This document shows positions 23,253-32,278 of a DNA stretch of 43,759 nucleotides, piece by piece; positions within the stretch are counted from its first letter, which is position 1; every line of letters begins with the position of its first letter. The stretch spans positions 1 through 43,759 of the forward strand of contig JAAVID010000014.1 in assembly GCA_014799395.1 (NCBI GenBank), read 5' to 3'. This DNA comes from Oscillospiraceae bacterium. GTDB taxonomy: Bacteria; Bacillota; Clostridia; Oscillospirales; Ruminococcaceae. The notes beneath the pieces are model-generated. The model did no database searches. It was not told the DNA's origin and saw nothing but the letters and a program-made list of their open reading frames with translations. The translations under genes were made by a program, and so were the position numbers.

Positions 23253-24473
23253 ATGGCTAAGCTCAACAAGAAGAATGTGGAAGATTTGAATGTCAAGGGC
23301 AAGACCGTCCTTGTCCGCGTTGATTTCAACGTTCCGCTCAAGGACGGCAAGATCACCAACGACAACCGTATCACCGCGGCTCTGCCCACCATCAACAAGC
23401 TGACGGAGAACGGCGCTAAGGTCGTTCTGTGCTCGCACCTCGGCAAGCCGAAGAACGGTCCCGAGGCTAAGTTCTCGCTCAAGCCCGCTGCCGACAGACT
23501 GGCGGAGCTGGTCAAGGGCAAGGTTACGTTCGCTCCCGACGATACCGTCGTAGGCGAAAACGCGAAAAAGGCTGTTGCGGCTATGAACGACGGCGACATC
23601 GTTGTTCTCGAGAACACCCGCTTCCGCGGCGCGGACGAGACCAAGAACGGCGAGGGCTTCTCCAAGGAGCTCGCAGACCTCGTAAACGGCGAGATCTTCG
23701 TTATGGACGCTTTCGGTTCTTCTCACAGAGCGCACGCTTCCACGGTCGGCGTTACCAAGTTCGTCAAGGAGACCGCTGTCGGCTACCTGATGAACAAGGA
23801 GATAGAGTTCCTCGGCAACGCCGTTGAAAGCCCCGAGCGTCCGTTCGTTGCGGTACTCGGCGGCGCTAAGGTCGCAGACAAGCTGAACGTTATTTCCAAC
23901 CTGCTCGAGAAGTGCGACACGCTCATCATCGGCGGCGGTATGGCTTACACGTTCCTCAAGGCGCAGGGCATGGAAGTCGGCAAGTCTCTGGTCGACGACG
24001 AGAAGATCGACTACTGCAAGGAAATGATCGAAAAGGCTAAGAAGAACGGCAAGAAGCTCCTGCTCCCGATCGACACCACTGTCGCGGCAGGCTTCCCCGA
24101 CCCGATCGACGCTCCTATCGAAGTATCCACCGTCGATTCCGACAAGATACCCGCCGATATGGAGGGTCTGGACATCGGTCCCAAGACTATGGAGCTGTTC
24201 GCGAACGAAGTCAAGTCCGCTAAGACCGTTGTATGGAACGGACCGATGGGCGTATTCGAGAACCCCATTCTCGCAAAGGGAACTATCGCGGTCGCTAAGG
24301 GAATGGCAGAGGCGAACGCTACCACCATCATCGGCGGCGGCGACTCGGCTGCGGCTGTCGTTCAGCTCGGCTTCTCCGACAAGATGAGCCACATCTCCAC
24401 CGGCGGCGGCGCGTCTCTGGAATACCTCGAGGGTAAGGGTCTGCCCGGCATTGACGCTATTCAGGATAAGTAA
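23253..24473 (+). CDS. pgk: Phosphoglycerate kinase
   Basis: Pgk makes ATP from 1,3-bisphosphoglycerate. [35 protein letters not shown] and [12 protein letters not shown] form the substrate half. [30 protein letters not shown] and GGGDSAAAV form the nucleotide half. At 406 residues the length is standard. I use the ATG at 23253 (SD AAAGGAAA); a TTG-started extension to 23208 has no SD. It heads a unit with tpiA and gpmI. Confidence 0.97.
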   Translation: MAKLNKKNVEDLNVKGKTVLVRVDFNVPLKDGKITNDNRITAALPTINKLTENGAKVVLCSHLGKPKNGPEAKFSLKPAADRLAELVKGKVTFAPDDTVVGENAKKAVAAMNDGDIVVLENTRFRGADETKNGEGFSKELADLVNGEIFVMDAFGSSHRAHASTVGVTKFVKETAVGYLMNKEIEFLGNAVESPERPFVAVLGGAKVADKLNVISNLLEKCDTLIIGGGMAYTFLKAQGMEVGKSLVDDEKIDYCKEMIEKAKKNGKKLLLPIDTTVAAGFPDPIDAPIEVSTVDSDKIPADMEGLDIGPKTMELFANEVKSAKTVVWNGPMGVFENPILAKGTIAVAKGMAEANATTIIGGGDSAAAVVQLGFSDKMSHISTGGGASLEYLEGKGLPGIDAIQDK

Positions 24474-24480
24474 TCAAAAC

Positions 24481-24506
24481 AATAGGGCGGAGCAATTCGC
24501 CCTATT
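24481..24506 (+). promoter_or_regulatory. Intercistronic hairpin after pgk
   Basis: AATAGGGCG (24481-24489) pairs perfectly with CGCCCTATT (24498-24506). No T-run follows, so it is more likely an RNA-stability or partial attenuation element than a full stop. Confidence 0.6.
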
Positions 24507-24528
24507 AAATTGAAGAAAGGTTAGAGCT

Positions 24529-24942
24529 ATGACTTTAAACAACGAAAAGATAGAGCGTATAACCGACTGCACCATAGATCGCAAAGATGGCAACATAGAA
24601 TTTGCGGAAATGAAGAACTCCAGATTCTGCGCCGTTGTTTCGGAATGTGATTTCAGCGGTTCGGAATTCGGTCGGACTAATCTTCGCGGGAACTCTTTTG
24701 TATGCTCCGACATGAGAGGAGACTACTTTGAAGAGGTCAACCTGTCGGGCGCAGGGTTTGAGCGCTCGGATATCGGCGGCGCGGGATTTACGGACGTGAA
24801 TCTCCACGGCGCGGCGTTTGACTGCTGTGACCTTTCGGGTGCTGAGTTCACCGATTGTAGGATTGACGGAATGAAGATAAAAGGCTACGATATTTCGGAG
24901 CTTATCGAATTTTACAAGAATAACCATAAGGAGAATGGGTAA
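24529..24942 (+). CDS. Pentapeptide-repeat protein
   Basis: This 137-residue protein is built of A(D/N)LxX-type pentapeptides from about residue 28 to 115, for example CDFSGSEFGRTNLRGNSF, VNLSGAGFERSDIGGAGF and CDLSGAEFTDC. These form a right-handed quadrilateral beta-helix. Some members (Qnr, MfpA) mimic DNA and protect gyrase; most have unknown roles. No signal peptide is seen, so it is cytoplasmic. It lies between pgk and tpiA with AAGG upstream, and its end touches the tpiA SD. A link to glycolysis is not evident from its sequence. Confidence 0.85.
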   Translation: MTLNNEKIERITDCTIDRKDGNIEFAEMKNSRFCAVVSECDFSGSEFGRTNLRGNSFVCSDMRGDYFEEVNLSGAGFERSDIGGAGFTDVNLHGAAFDCCDLSGAEFTDCRIDGMKIKGYDISELIEFYKNNHKENG

Positions 24943-24943
24943 T

Positions 24944-25717
24944 ATGAAGAAGAATGCAAGAAAAGCAATTATCGCGGGCAACTGGAAAATGAACAAGACC
25001 CGCCCCGAGGCTAAGGCTCTGCTTGAGGAGCTCAAGCCCCTTGTTGCGGACGTTAAGAGCGTTGAGATCGTTGCGTGCGTACCGTTCACGAACCTGGAGA
25101 CCGCTCTTGCGGCTACCGAGGGAACGAACATCAAGATCGGCGCGGAGAACTGCCACTTCGAGAAGAGCGGCGCGTTCACGGGCGAGATTTCGGCGGATAT
25201 GCTCGCGGAGATGGGCGTTGAGTATGTAGTTCTCGGTCACTCCGAGCGCCGCCAGTACTTCAACGAGACCGACGAGACCGTCAACAAGCGCACCAAGGCG
25301 GCGTTGGCTGCGGGTCTTAAGCCGATAGTATGCGTTGGCGAGCTGCTCTGGGAGCGCGAGTGCAACATCACCGAGGAGGTCATCGCGCGTCAGATAAAGC
25401 TTGATTTCTTCGCTATCTCGGCGGAGGACGTAAAGAAGTGCGTTATCGCGTATGAGCCCGTATGGGCTATCGGCACGGGCAAGACCGCTACCGCGGAGCA
25501 GGCGGAGGAGGTCTGCGCGTTTATCCGCGCTCAGCTCGCGAAGCTGTACAGCGCGGACGTTGCCGAGGCTGTAACCATTCAGTACGGCGGCTCTATGAAC
25601 GCGAAGAACGCCGAGGAGCTGGTCTCCAAGACCAACGTTGACGGCGGACTTATCGGCGGCGCGTCTCTCAAGGCGGAGGACTTCACCGTAATCATCAAGG
25701 CAGCGGAGAACGGTTGA
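24944..25717 (+). CDS. tpiA: Triosephosphate isomerase
   Basis: TpiA interconverts dihydroxyacetone phosphate and glyceraldehyde 3-phosphate. The catalytic residues are Asn13 and Lys15 in GNWKMNK, His99 in LGHSERR, and Glu171 in AYEPVWAIGTGK; the phosphate grip QYGGSMN and GGASL follow. It has 257 residues. I choose the ATG at 24944 because AAGGAG is 10 nt upstream; the ATG at 24935 is too close to that SD. It overlaps the next gene by one base. Confidence 0.96.
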   Translation: MKKNARKAIIAGNWKMNKTRPEAKALLEELKPLVADVKSVEIVACVPFTNLETALAATEGTNIKIGAENCHFEKSGAFTGEISADMLAEMGVEYVVLGHSERRQYFNETDETVNKRTKAALAAGLKPIVCVGELLWERECNITEEVIARQIKLDFFAISAEDVKKCVIAYEPVWAIGTGKTATAEQAEEVCAFIRAQLAKLYSADVAEAVTIQYGGSMNAKNAEELVSKTNVDGGLIGGASLKAEDFTVIIKAAENG

Positions 25718-26244
25718 TGAACGATACGAAAGCAAAAAGGCTGCTTAATTGGTCGCTCGTCTGCACGGTGTTGTATTACGCGCTGTTCTTTATCGGGTGG
25801 TCTTTACAGCTGCCGCTGTTTGCTAAGTTGTTTGAATATACCGATGAACAGAAATCCAATATGGTAACGGTATTTTTTCCGTCCGTTGTCATTGTATTGG
25901 CAGTCGGCGCGGTCGGTTTGACGGTATTCAATATACTTTTGCGGAAGAAATTCTCGCCTCGGGTTTTCATATGCGCGGCGGTATTTTCTGCGTTGGTATT
26001 TGTTTCCGACAAAATGGCAAAGTTCACCATTCCTTTTGAGGGAGTAGTAGACCCTTGTGTGCACCTGCGCGCAATGGGTGTTAAGGATACCTTACATTCG
26101 GCTGAGCTGAGCGAAAAAACGATCATAGCTCTTGATGTGTTTTTGTCTGTTTTTTTGGTGGCAGCAATTACGCTGATGATGTGCGCTTTCTGTATCGGCA
26201 AAAGTGAACGGCGGACTTTCTCCCGCATAACCGAGCGGGAATAA
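25717..26244 (+). CDS. Membrane protein of unknown function in the glycolytic unit
   Basis: This 175-residue protein has about four hydrophobic segments (near 12-33, 50-72, 83-97 and 137-162) and a charged C-terminus. No family motif is recognised. The ATG shares its first base with the tpiA stop (TGATG), and GGAG upstream serves as SD, so it is translationally coupled to tpiA. gpmI follows after 27 nt. The gene is less GC-rich than its neighbours. Function is unknown. Confidence 0.7.
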   Translation: MNDTKAKRLLNWSLVCTVLYYALFFIGWSLQLPLFAKLFEYTDEQKSNMVTVFFPSVVIVLAVGAVGLTVFNILLRKKFSPRVFICAAVFSALVFVSDKMAKFTIPFEGVVDPCVHLRAMGVKDTLHSAELSEKTIIALDVFLSVFLVAAITLMMCAFCIGKSERRTFSRITERE

Positions 26245-26271
26245 CAAGATTATTTTATAGGAGAAATTTTT

Positions 26272-27846
26272 ATGGCTGTTAAACCTGTTTTATTAGTTGT
26301 AATGGACGGCGTCGGCTACTCCAAGACCGGACTTGGCGACGCTGTTACCGAGGCGAATACGCCTACGCTCGACTGGCTTCTCGCGAACTGCCCGAATACG
26401 CGCCTTAAAGCACACGGCGACGCGGTAGGTCTGCCCAGCGACGACGATATGGGCAACTCCGAGGTCGGACATAACGCGCTCGGCTGCGGACAGATATACT
26501 CGCAGGGCGCTAAGCTCGTAAACGAGAATATCGAGAGCGGCAAGATGTACGATTCGTCCGCGTGGAAGGAGATCGTCGGGAACGTCAAGGCTAAGGACAG
26601 CACGCTGCACTTTATCGGTCTGCTTTCCGACGGCAACGTTCACTCGAACATTTCCCACCTGTTCAATATGCTGAAAAGGGCTAAGGCGGACGGCGCTAAA
26701 AAAGCTCGCGTTCACGTTCTGCTGGACGGGCGCGACGTTCCGTCCGATTCCGCGCTTACCTACATTCAGCAGCTTGAGGACGTTCTCGCAGAGCTGAACG
26801 ACGGCTCGTTCGACGGCAAGATCGCGAGCGGCGGCGGACGTATGACTATTACAATGGATCGTTACCAGGCGGATTGGGCAATGGTAGAGCGCGGCTGGAA
26901 TATCCACGTTAAGGGCGAGGGCAGAGCGTTCGCGTCCGCGACGGAGGCTGTTCAGACCTACCGCACCGAGCTCGGCAAGGCGGACGACCAGAACCTCCCC
27001 GGCTTCGTTATCGCGGAGAACGGCGTGCCCGTCGGCAAGATCGTTGACGGCGACAGCGTGATACTGTACAACTTCCGCGGCGACCGCGCTATCGAGCTGT
27101 CTATGGCGTTCGATATGGACGAGTTCGACCACTTCAATCGCGGCAAGAAGCCCGACGTTTGCTACGCGGGTATGCTCCAGTACGACGGCGATTTGAAGCT
27201 CCCCGCGCGCTTCCTCGTTAATCCGCCCGAGATACACGACACGCTCTCCGAGGTGCTTGTGGCGGCGGGTCTGAACCAGTACGCGGTATCCGAGACCCAG
27301 AAGTACGGTCACGTTACCTATTTCTGGAACGGCAACAGAAGCGGAAAGTTCTCCGAGGAGCTGGAGACGTTCAAGGAGATACCGTCCGACAAGGTCAGCT
27401 TTGACGAGCGCCCGTGGATGAAGTCCGCGGATATCGTCGACGACCTTATCGAGGCTATCAAGTCCAAGAAGTACGACTTTTTGCGCTGCAACTTCCCGAA
27501 CGGCGATATGGTCGGACATACGGGCTCTATGGAGGCTACGATAATCGGCGTTGAGTCGGTGGATATAGGTCTTGCGCGTTTGAAGAAGGTTTGCGACGAG
27601 TACGGCGTTACAATGCTCGTTACCGCAGACCACGGCAACGCGGACGAGATGCTGGAGAAGAACAAGAAGGGCGACGTGCAGGTGCGCACGGCGCATTCGC
27701 TGAACCCCGTTCCGTTCATCATTTACGATAAGGACGTGAAGTACGTTATCAAGGACGGAAATTACGGTCTGTCCAATGTCGCGCCCACGGTAGTGAAGAT
27801 GTTCGGACTGACCGCTCCGGCAAGCTGGCAGCCGTCGATGATTTAA
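26272..27846 (+). CDS. gpmI: 2,3-bisphosphoglycerate-independent phosphoglycerate mutase
   Basis: GpmI interconverts 3- and 2-phosphoglycerate using two Mn ions. The alkaline-phosphatase fold begins VVMDGVGYS. The phosphorylated Ser63 lies in DMGNSEVGHNALG. Metal ligands include NFPNGDMVGHTG, TADHGNADEM and AHSLNPVPF. The 524 residues match the family. A strong AGGAG ribosome site precedes the ATG. It is the last gene of the unit; enolase and GAPDH are not in the window. Confidence 0.96.
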   Translation: MAVKPVLLVVMDGVGYSKTGLGDAVTEANTPTLDWLLANCPNTRLKAHGDAVGLPSDDDMGNSEVGHNALGCGQIYSQGAKLVNENIESGKMYDSSAWKEIVGNVKAKDSTLHFIGLLSDGNVHSNISHLFNMLKRAKADGAKKARVHVLLDGRDVPSDSALTYIQQLEDVLAELNDGSFDGKIASGGGRMTITMDRYQADWAMVERGWNIHVKGEGRAFASATEAVQTYRTELGKADDQNLPGFVIAENGVPVGKIVDGDSVILYNFRGDRAIELSMAFDMDEFDHFNRGKKPDVCYAGMLQYDGDLKLPARFLVNPPEIHDTLSEVLVAAGLNQYAVSETQKYGHVTYFWNGNRSGKFSEELETFKEIPSDKVSFDERPWMKSADIVDDLIEAIKSKKYDFLRCNFPNGDMVGHTGSMEATIIGVESVDIGLARLKKVCDEYGVTMLVTADHGNADEMLEKNKKGDVQVRTAHSLNPVPFIIYDKDVKYVIKDGNYGLSNVAPTVVKMFGLTAPASWQPSMI

Positions 27847-27853
27847 ATAACGG

Positions 27854-27877
27854 TGCGCCCTTAGTTTTAAGGGCGCA
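27854..27877 (+). terminator. Terminator-like hairpin after gpmI
   Basis: TGCGCCCTTA pairs with a complementary arm ending GGGCGCA, with a short T-rich loop. The 24-nt hairpin is identical to the one at 28349-28372, but only ATTAGTTTG follows instead of a T-run, so it may be a weaker terminator. Confidence 0.65.
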
Positions 27878-27940
27878 TTAGTTTGTATAAAAAGTATTTT
27901 TTACCGACAGAGACAGTCTGAATAGGGCTGAAAAAACCCC

Positions 27941-27969
27941 TTGACATTTTGCCTTGATTGTGATAAAAT
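27941..27969 (+). promoter_or_regulatory. Promoter of the coiled-coil repeat gene
   Basis: TTGACA (27941-27946) and TAAAAT (27964-27969) are 17 nt apart, 34 nt before the start codon. Confidence 0.8.
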
Positions 27970-28003
27970 AAAAATATATCATATAGAAAGGACACTTTTA
28001 CTT

Positions 28004-28294
28004 ATGCTGACGAAAGAAGATCTGCAAGCTCTGTCGGAGATGATGGACAGCAAGATCGATCCTATCAATAAAAGGCTCGATAAAATGGACGAACGTCTCG
28101 ATAAAATGGACGAACGTCTTGACAAAATGGACGAACGTCTCGACGCGATGCAGGAAGATATTGAAATTGTGAAAGAGGATCTGCAAGAGGTAAGAAGCAC
28201 TGCAAACGCTTTAAGCGAATGGGCTGAAACGCTTACCGAATATCACTTCCCCGATTTACACTATCCGCTTCACGAAGATGAAAAAATTTCATAA
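28004..28294 (+). CDS. Small coiled-coil protein with tandem heptads
   Basis: This 96-residue protein is almost entirely predicted coiled coil (residues about 8-70). Its centre holds the heptad KMDERLD repeated three times from a 21-bp DNA repeat, then MQEDIEIVKEDLQEV. A short non-helical tail (YHFPDLHYPLHEDEK) follows. Similar small heptad-repeat proteins are common in Clostridia without a known role. The ATG at 28004 has AAAGGA upstream; an upstream extension of the frame overlaps the promoter. It is a single-gene unit between its own promoter and a terminator. Confidence 0.75.
   Translation: MLTKEDLQALSEMMDSKIDPINKRLDKMDERLDKMDERLDKMDERLDAMQEDIEIVKEDLQEVRSTANALSEWAETLTEYHFPDLHYPLHEDEKIS
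28076..28144 (+). repeat. 21-bp tandem repeat coding for heptads
   Basis: Units at 28076-28096 and 28097-28117 are identical; the unit at 28118-28138 differs at two bases, both silent. A fourth, diverged unit begins at 28139. Each unit encodes one coiled-coil heptad. Confidence 0.9.
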
Positions 28295-28348
28295 ATTAAA
28301 TAAAGAGGTTTGAAAAGACCTGTCGGAAAATACTTTTATATAAACCGC

Positions 28349-28377
28349 TGCGCCCTTAGTTTTAAGGGCGCATTTTT
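28349..28377 (+). terminator. Rho-independent terminator after the coiled-coil gene
   Basis: A 24-nt hairpin (28349-28372), identical to that at 27854-27877, is followed directly by six T residues. Confidence 0.85.
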
Positions 28378-28471
28378 TGCTGCCGGGAGCGGCGGTATTA
28401 CCGTTTACACCAACATTTACTTTGTTCCCGAAAATATTTCACAAAATATTGTACAAAGTTAATAAAAACTA

Positions 28472-28500
28472 TTGACACAAGCGTTTTTTTTAGGTATAAT
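28472..28500 (+). promoter_or_regulatory. Promoter of the EssC/FtsK-like gene
   Basis: TTGACA (28472-28477) and TATAAT (28495-28500) with 17-nt spacing match the sigma-A consensus exactly. The leader to the start at 28571 is about 65 nt. Confidence 0.85.
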
Positions 28501-28570
28501 TATTACATAGGCATAGCTTAGACTTTGCTGTACGCGCTTACGTTCACGGAAGCCCAAAAGGAGTAATATT

Positions 28571-31500
28571 ATGGCAGATTTAGTAAACGAAATGCTTGGT
28601 AAGTTTATGGCGCTCATGCGCGAGGAGAAAGAGATCTCCGCGGAAATGGACGCCGCTTTCAAGGAATACAACGATTATTGCAGCTCCTCCGACGAGGACC
28701 TCAACGAGAAGATCGGCGAGATACGCGAGAAAATGCATAAGCTCGATTACCTCCTCGATTACGCTAAGGAACACGCTCAGCCCGACGAGCTCGAGGAAGC
28801 CCCGGCTCCTTTTGAGACTTCCGCGGGTCAGCTCGAGAGTATCCGCCAGACCATAAAGCTCGAGTCCCGCAACGACCCCAACGCCGAGACCCTGTACACC
28901 AAGGTCACGGGTCAGATGAAGTTCTACGAGCAGAAGATCGAACAGACCAAACAGCTCATCGAGGGAAGCAAGGTGCAGGCTAAGCGCCAGTACGACAGCG
29001 ACGTAGCCACGCTCACCGAGCGCAAGACCCAACACGGCGAAAAGGTCAAGGCTTACATACAATCCGACGATTTCAAGGAATATCTCAAGCTCCTTGTGTT
29101 TGATAAGTCCGCGTTCAACAGTCCCGCGACGGTCGAGCTGCCGTCAAAGGAGCTTATCAGTCTGGGTCAGCGCCGCGTTAAGCTGTCCGTGCCCATGGAG
29201 GTCGAAACGGAGCTTTCCACGCTCTCCAACGGCGAGTACAACGCCGCCGCGCGTACTATCGGCGCGCCTTATCAGATCCCCGTAAACAAGGGAAGCGTGC
29301 TGTTTCTCGATTATGACGAGCGCAATCAGACTTATCTTATGGGCGGCGTTCAGCGCCTGCTCCTCAATCTTATAAAGTATATCGGGCAGGATATTACCAA
29401 TGTGGTCTTTTGTGACCCCGTTACGTTCACGGCGGACGGTCTCGGTCATATCGCGGCGCTCGGCAAGGGCGCAAACCCGTTTATCACCGTTCCGACTTCG
29501 CTTTCCGACGCGGCTGCCAAGCTCGGCGAGTTCGCCGAGGCGGCGCAGTCGTCGCCCACGCCGGATAAGATCTCACGCGTGCTCGTGCTCAACGGCTTCC
29601 CCGAGAATTATATGGACGATATGCTGAATAAGGCGCTTGCCGTTTGCAGAACAGCAAAGCAGAACGGCGTGCTTGTCGTGCTTACTCATAACGCTTCGGT
29701 TGAGGAAACTCCCGTTGAAAGGGAAGTCCGCACGCTCGCGGCGTCCATTCGCAGCAGAAACGGCGGCTTCTGGATAGAGGACGTGCGCGAGAGCCTGTTC
29801 TGGTATTCCGCGCCCTCCGACCTTCCGGAGGATATTCGCCGCGTTTATATCGACCAGCGCCGCCAGGCGGCTCACGCTTCCGAGCCCGCCGAAAAGATCG
29901 AGCCTGTTTTCGGCTCTTCCGCGCCCAAAGCGCCCGCAGCACCCGCGGCACCGGTAAAGCCCGCGGCTCCCGAGCCCGTTGAAAAGATCGCGCCTATTTT
30001 CGGTTCTTCCGCGCCAAAAGCGCCCGCTCCCGCTGCTCCCGCAAAGCCCGTCAAGCCCGTTGAGGAGTTTGAGCCGATCTTCAGCTCTTCCGTTCCCAAA
30101 AAGCCCGAAGAGCCCAAGGCAGAACCCGTTCATATACCCGAGCATAATTCGGAAATGCCGGAAACGCCTGCTCAGCAACAGGCTGCACCCGCGCCTCAAC
30201 AGGCAGCGCCTGCGCCGGCACCGCGGCCCGCGGCTCAGCCCGTTCAGAGACCCGCGGCGGACGGCAGACCCCGCAAGGGAAGCCGCAAGCTCCCCGAGAT
30301 AAAAATAGGTATGAGCGTGGACGGCAGTCCGATAAATATGGACGCGGGCGGAAATATCGTCTTTATCTGCGGCAAGAGCGGCGGCGACAGACAAATGCTC
30401 ACCGACAGGCTTATCACGCAGATAATCGAGCGCTCTCACCCCGACGACGCGGAGCTGTGGCTTTGCGACTGCGGCGGCGGAGAATTGATGAAGTATTCGG
30501 ATAAGCCCGCGGCGCATATTCGTTACGCGGTGTCCGATTTTGACGGCGAGACGGCGTTCGACTTTATCGAGGTCATTTCCGCCGAGTTTGAAAAGCGCGT
30601 CGTGGCGCTCAACAAAAACGGCTGGGAGGACTATGCCGCCGTTCCCGAAAACGTGTATATGCCGAGAGTGTTCGTCGTTATCAACGAGTTCTCGAGACTG
30701 CTTGAGATACTGAGCGGCGCTCCGAGATATTTCGGCAGAAGCTTTACCGCAAAGCTCGCGAATATTTTCAGAAGATGCGCGGACTGCGGAATTCATTTCG
30801 TGCTGACCTCCGAGGCGTTCCTCGACAACGGAAAGCGCCCCGAGTGCTTTGAGAACGTCTCCGTACACTGCGCGGCTGCCGTATCGGGCTGCGACAGCGG
30901 CGTCCGCGAGATGTTCGGTCAGGTCAAGCTGTATGAAAATGAGATCGAGTCGCTCAAAAAAGTTCCCGAGGGCTGCGCGTTCACCGCGTCCGAGGGCAAT
31001 GACGACGGGCTTGTGATGGTTCGTCTGCTTGTCGCGCAGGCTTCTCTTGACAACAGATTTATCGCCGTTACCGAGTACAGAACGGGCTACGACGAATATG
31101 TAAACAAGCACCCGATACTCGCAAACAGAAAGCTCCGCGCGGCACAGCGCGACCACGCGGCGGCGCAGGGCGAGATGATCGCGGCAAAGGGCGCGGACGA
31201 GACGCTGCTGTTCCTCGGCGAGCCGTGCCGTTTCAGAGCGGAATACCCGATACGTCTGTACGAGGAGTTCGGCGAGAACCTGCTGACGGTCGCTCCCGAG
31301 CGCGAAAAGACGGGCGCGGCGCTCGCGGTCAAGGCGGCGATACAGTCTCTCGCGGCGCAGAACGTCGCTGTCGAGGTGCTCACCTGGCGCGGAGACCCCG
31401 TGTACGCGGAGCTTATGAGCAATAACGCTTTGAACGGCGTGAACGTGCTTTCGGGCGACGAGGCTGTTGCGCGCGTCAAGGAGCTGTCGGCGGATATTGC

Positions 31501-31825
31501 GGCGGGCAAGCGCTTGGCTTCGTTTGAGATAGTGCTCGGCGGAGATCATCTGATAGCCGCTCTTCACGCGGAGGACGGTCTCGCCGATATGAAGCGCGCG
31601 CTGGTAAAGGGCTCGCGGCTCGGAACGCATTTTATGTTCGTTTCGGGAAGCGCGGCTCAGCTTTCGGCGGGCTTCATCTCGCTGTTCAGACACAGGATAG
31701 TGTTCCCGTGCCCGTTCGCCGAGGCGGAGAAGATACTCCGCGACCCGGGCTGCGAGCTCCCCGGGAACGCGTTCAGACTGTCGGACGATTATGACGAGCT
31801 TACGCTTGTCGCTTATTCGGTTTGA
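28571..31825 (+). CDS. EssC/FtsK-like protein with three degenerate ATPase modules
   Basis: This 1084-residue protein starts with a coiled-coil region (about 1-170). Module 1 (about 235-430) has a Walker B-like strand VLVLNGFP. A Pro/Ala-rich linker follows (about 435-570) with three repeats of the form EKIxPIFGSSAPKAP. Module 2 (about 575-830) follows the FtsK/SpoIIIE pattern, but Walker A reads GKSGGDRQ (601-608; Lys-Ser lost) and Walker B reads VVINEF (Asp to Asn). Module 3 (about 880-1084) is similar and also lacks a P-loop. Three tandem modules recall EccC/EssC of type VII secretion, but no WXG100 or other secretion gene is nearby and no membrane helix is evident. ATPase activity seems lost. 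Confidence 0.7.
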   Translation: MADLVNEMLGKFMALMREEKEISAEMDAAFKEYNDYCSSSDEDLNEKIGEIREKMHKLDYLLDYAKEHAQPDELEEAPAPFETSAGQLESIRQTIKLESRNDPNAETLYTKVTGQMKFYEQKIEQTKQLIEGSKVQAKRQYDSDVATLTERKTQHGEKVKAYIQSDDFKEYLKLLVFDKSAFNSPATVELPSKELISLGQRRVKLSVPMEVETELSTLSNGEYNAAARTIGAPYQIPVNKGSVLFLDYDERNQTYLMGGVQRLLLNLIKYIGQDITNVVFCDPVTFTADGLGHIAALGKGANPFITVPTSLSDAAAKLGEFAEAAQSSPTPDKISRVLVLNGFPENYMDDMLNKALAVCRTAKQNGVLVVLTHNASVEETPVEREVRTLAASIRSRNGGFWIEDVRESLFWYSAPSDLPEDIRRVYIDQRRQAAHASEPAEKIEPVFGSSAPKAPAAPAAPVKPAAPEPVEKIAPIFGSSAPKAPAPAAPAKPVKPVEEFEPIFSSSVPKKPEEPKAEPVHIPEHNSEMPETPAQQQAAPAPQQAAPAPAPRPAAQPVQRPAADGRPRKGSRKLPEIKIGMSVDGSPINMDAGGNIVFICGKSGGDRQMLTDRLITQIIERSHPDDAELWLCDCGGGELMKYSDKPAAHIRYAVSDFDGETAFDFIEVISAEFEKRVVALNKNGWEDYAAVPENVYMPRVFVVINEFSRLLEILSGAPRYFGRSFTAKLANIFRRCADCGIHFVLTSEAFLDNGKRPECFENVSVHCAAAVSGCDSGVREMFGQVKLYENEIESLKKVPEGCAFTASEGNDDGLVMVRLLVAQASLDNRFIAVTEYRTGYDEYVNKHPILANRKLRAAQRDHAAAQGEMIAAKGADETLLFLGEPCRFRAEYPIRLYEEFGENLLTVAPEREKTGAALAVKAAIQSLAAQNVAVEVLTWRGDPVYAELMSNNALNGVNVLSGDEAVARVKELSADIAAGKRLASFEIVLGGDHLIAALHAEDGLADMKRALVKGSRLGTHFMFVSGSAAQLSAGFISLFRHRIVFPCPFAEAEKILRDPGCELPGNAFRLSDDYDELTLVAYSV

Positions 31826-31835
31826 GAGGTCGGCT

Positions 31836-32186
31836 ATGGGAATGATCGATGAATTGAAGGCGCTCGGAGCGGATACCGACGACGCTCTCACAAGGTTTAT
31901 GGGCAATACGGAGCTGTTCGAGCGTATGCTCAAAAAGCTCCCCAAGGTCGTTGAGGAAGCGCCCGTTATGCCGTATCTTAAGTCGGGCGATCCCGATATG
32001 GCAATGACAAACGCGCATACCTTAAAGGGCGTTATCGGAAATCTCTCGCTCACGCCGCTGTACAACGGCTACGCCGAGGTGGTTGACCTTCTGCGCGACG
32101 AAAAGCCCGAAAAAGCCGCCGCGCAGTTTGAAAAAACGCTCTCGCTCCAGAATGATATTCTGGAATGTATAAAAAAGTATATGTAA
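31836..32186 (+). CDS. Hpt (histidine phosphotransfer) domain protein
   Basis: This is a 116-residue four-helix Hpt protein. The phosphorylatable residue is His61 in AHTLKGVIGNLSL, matching the AHxLKGxxxNLG signature. Such proteins pass phosphate between a histidine kinase and response regulators. The ATG at 31836 follows GAGAGGTCGG; a second ATG lies two codons on. It is 10 nt after the EssC/FtsK-like gene and 92 nt before a response regulator, so phosphotransfer between the two is likely. No histidine kinase gene is in the window. Confidence 0.85.
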   Translation: MGMIDELKALGADTDDALTRFMGNTELFERMLKKLPKVVEEAPVMPYLKSGDPDMAMTNAHTLKGVIGNLSLTPLYNGYAEVVDLLRDEKPEKAAAQFEKTLSLQNDILECIKKYM

Positions 32187-32200
32187 CGATTTTCATTAAA

Positions 32201-32230
32201 TGGGGGTTGGGGGCGGCGCCCCCACATCCC
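32201..32230. repeat. Minimal GC-rich hairpin of the cassette family
   Basis: TGGGGGC (32208-32214) pairs with GCCCCCA (32218-32224), followed by CATCCCC. This matches the second hairpin of the element at 23057-23073. It lies between the Hpt and response-regulator genes and could lower read-through. Confidence 0.55.
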
Positions 32231-32278
32231 CGTTATCTTTAATTGAAAATCGGTATAAAAAGTGAAAGGTGTTTTCCA

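Noticed and set aside
26293-27696. 467-residue open frame opposite gpmI
   Set aside because: It is antisense to an unmistakable phosphoglycerate mutase, with no ribosome site and no motif.
28076-28144. Tandem 21-bp repeats as a possible CRISPR array
   Set aside because: There are no spacers between units, and the units are in frame and encode coiled-coil heptads.
29573-32065. 830-residue open frame on the minus strand opposite the EssC/FtsK-like gene
   Set aside because: It is fully antisense to a gene with clear domains, promoter and ribosome site. Its product is Arg/Leu/Val-rich without motifs, as expected from the GC-rich codon bias of the real gene.
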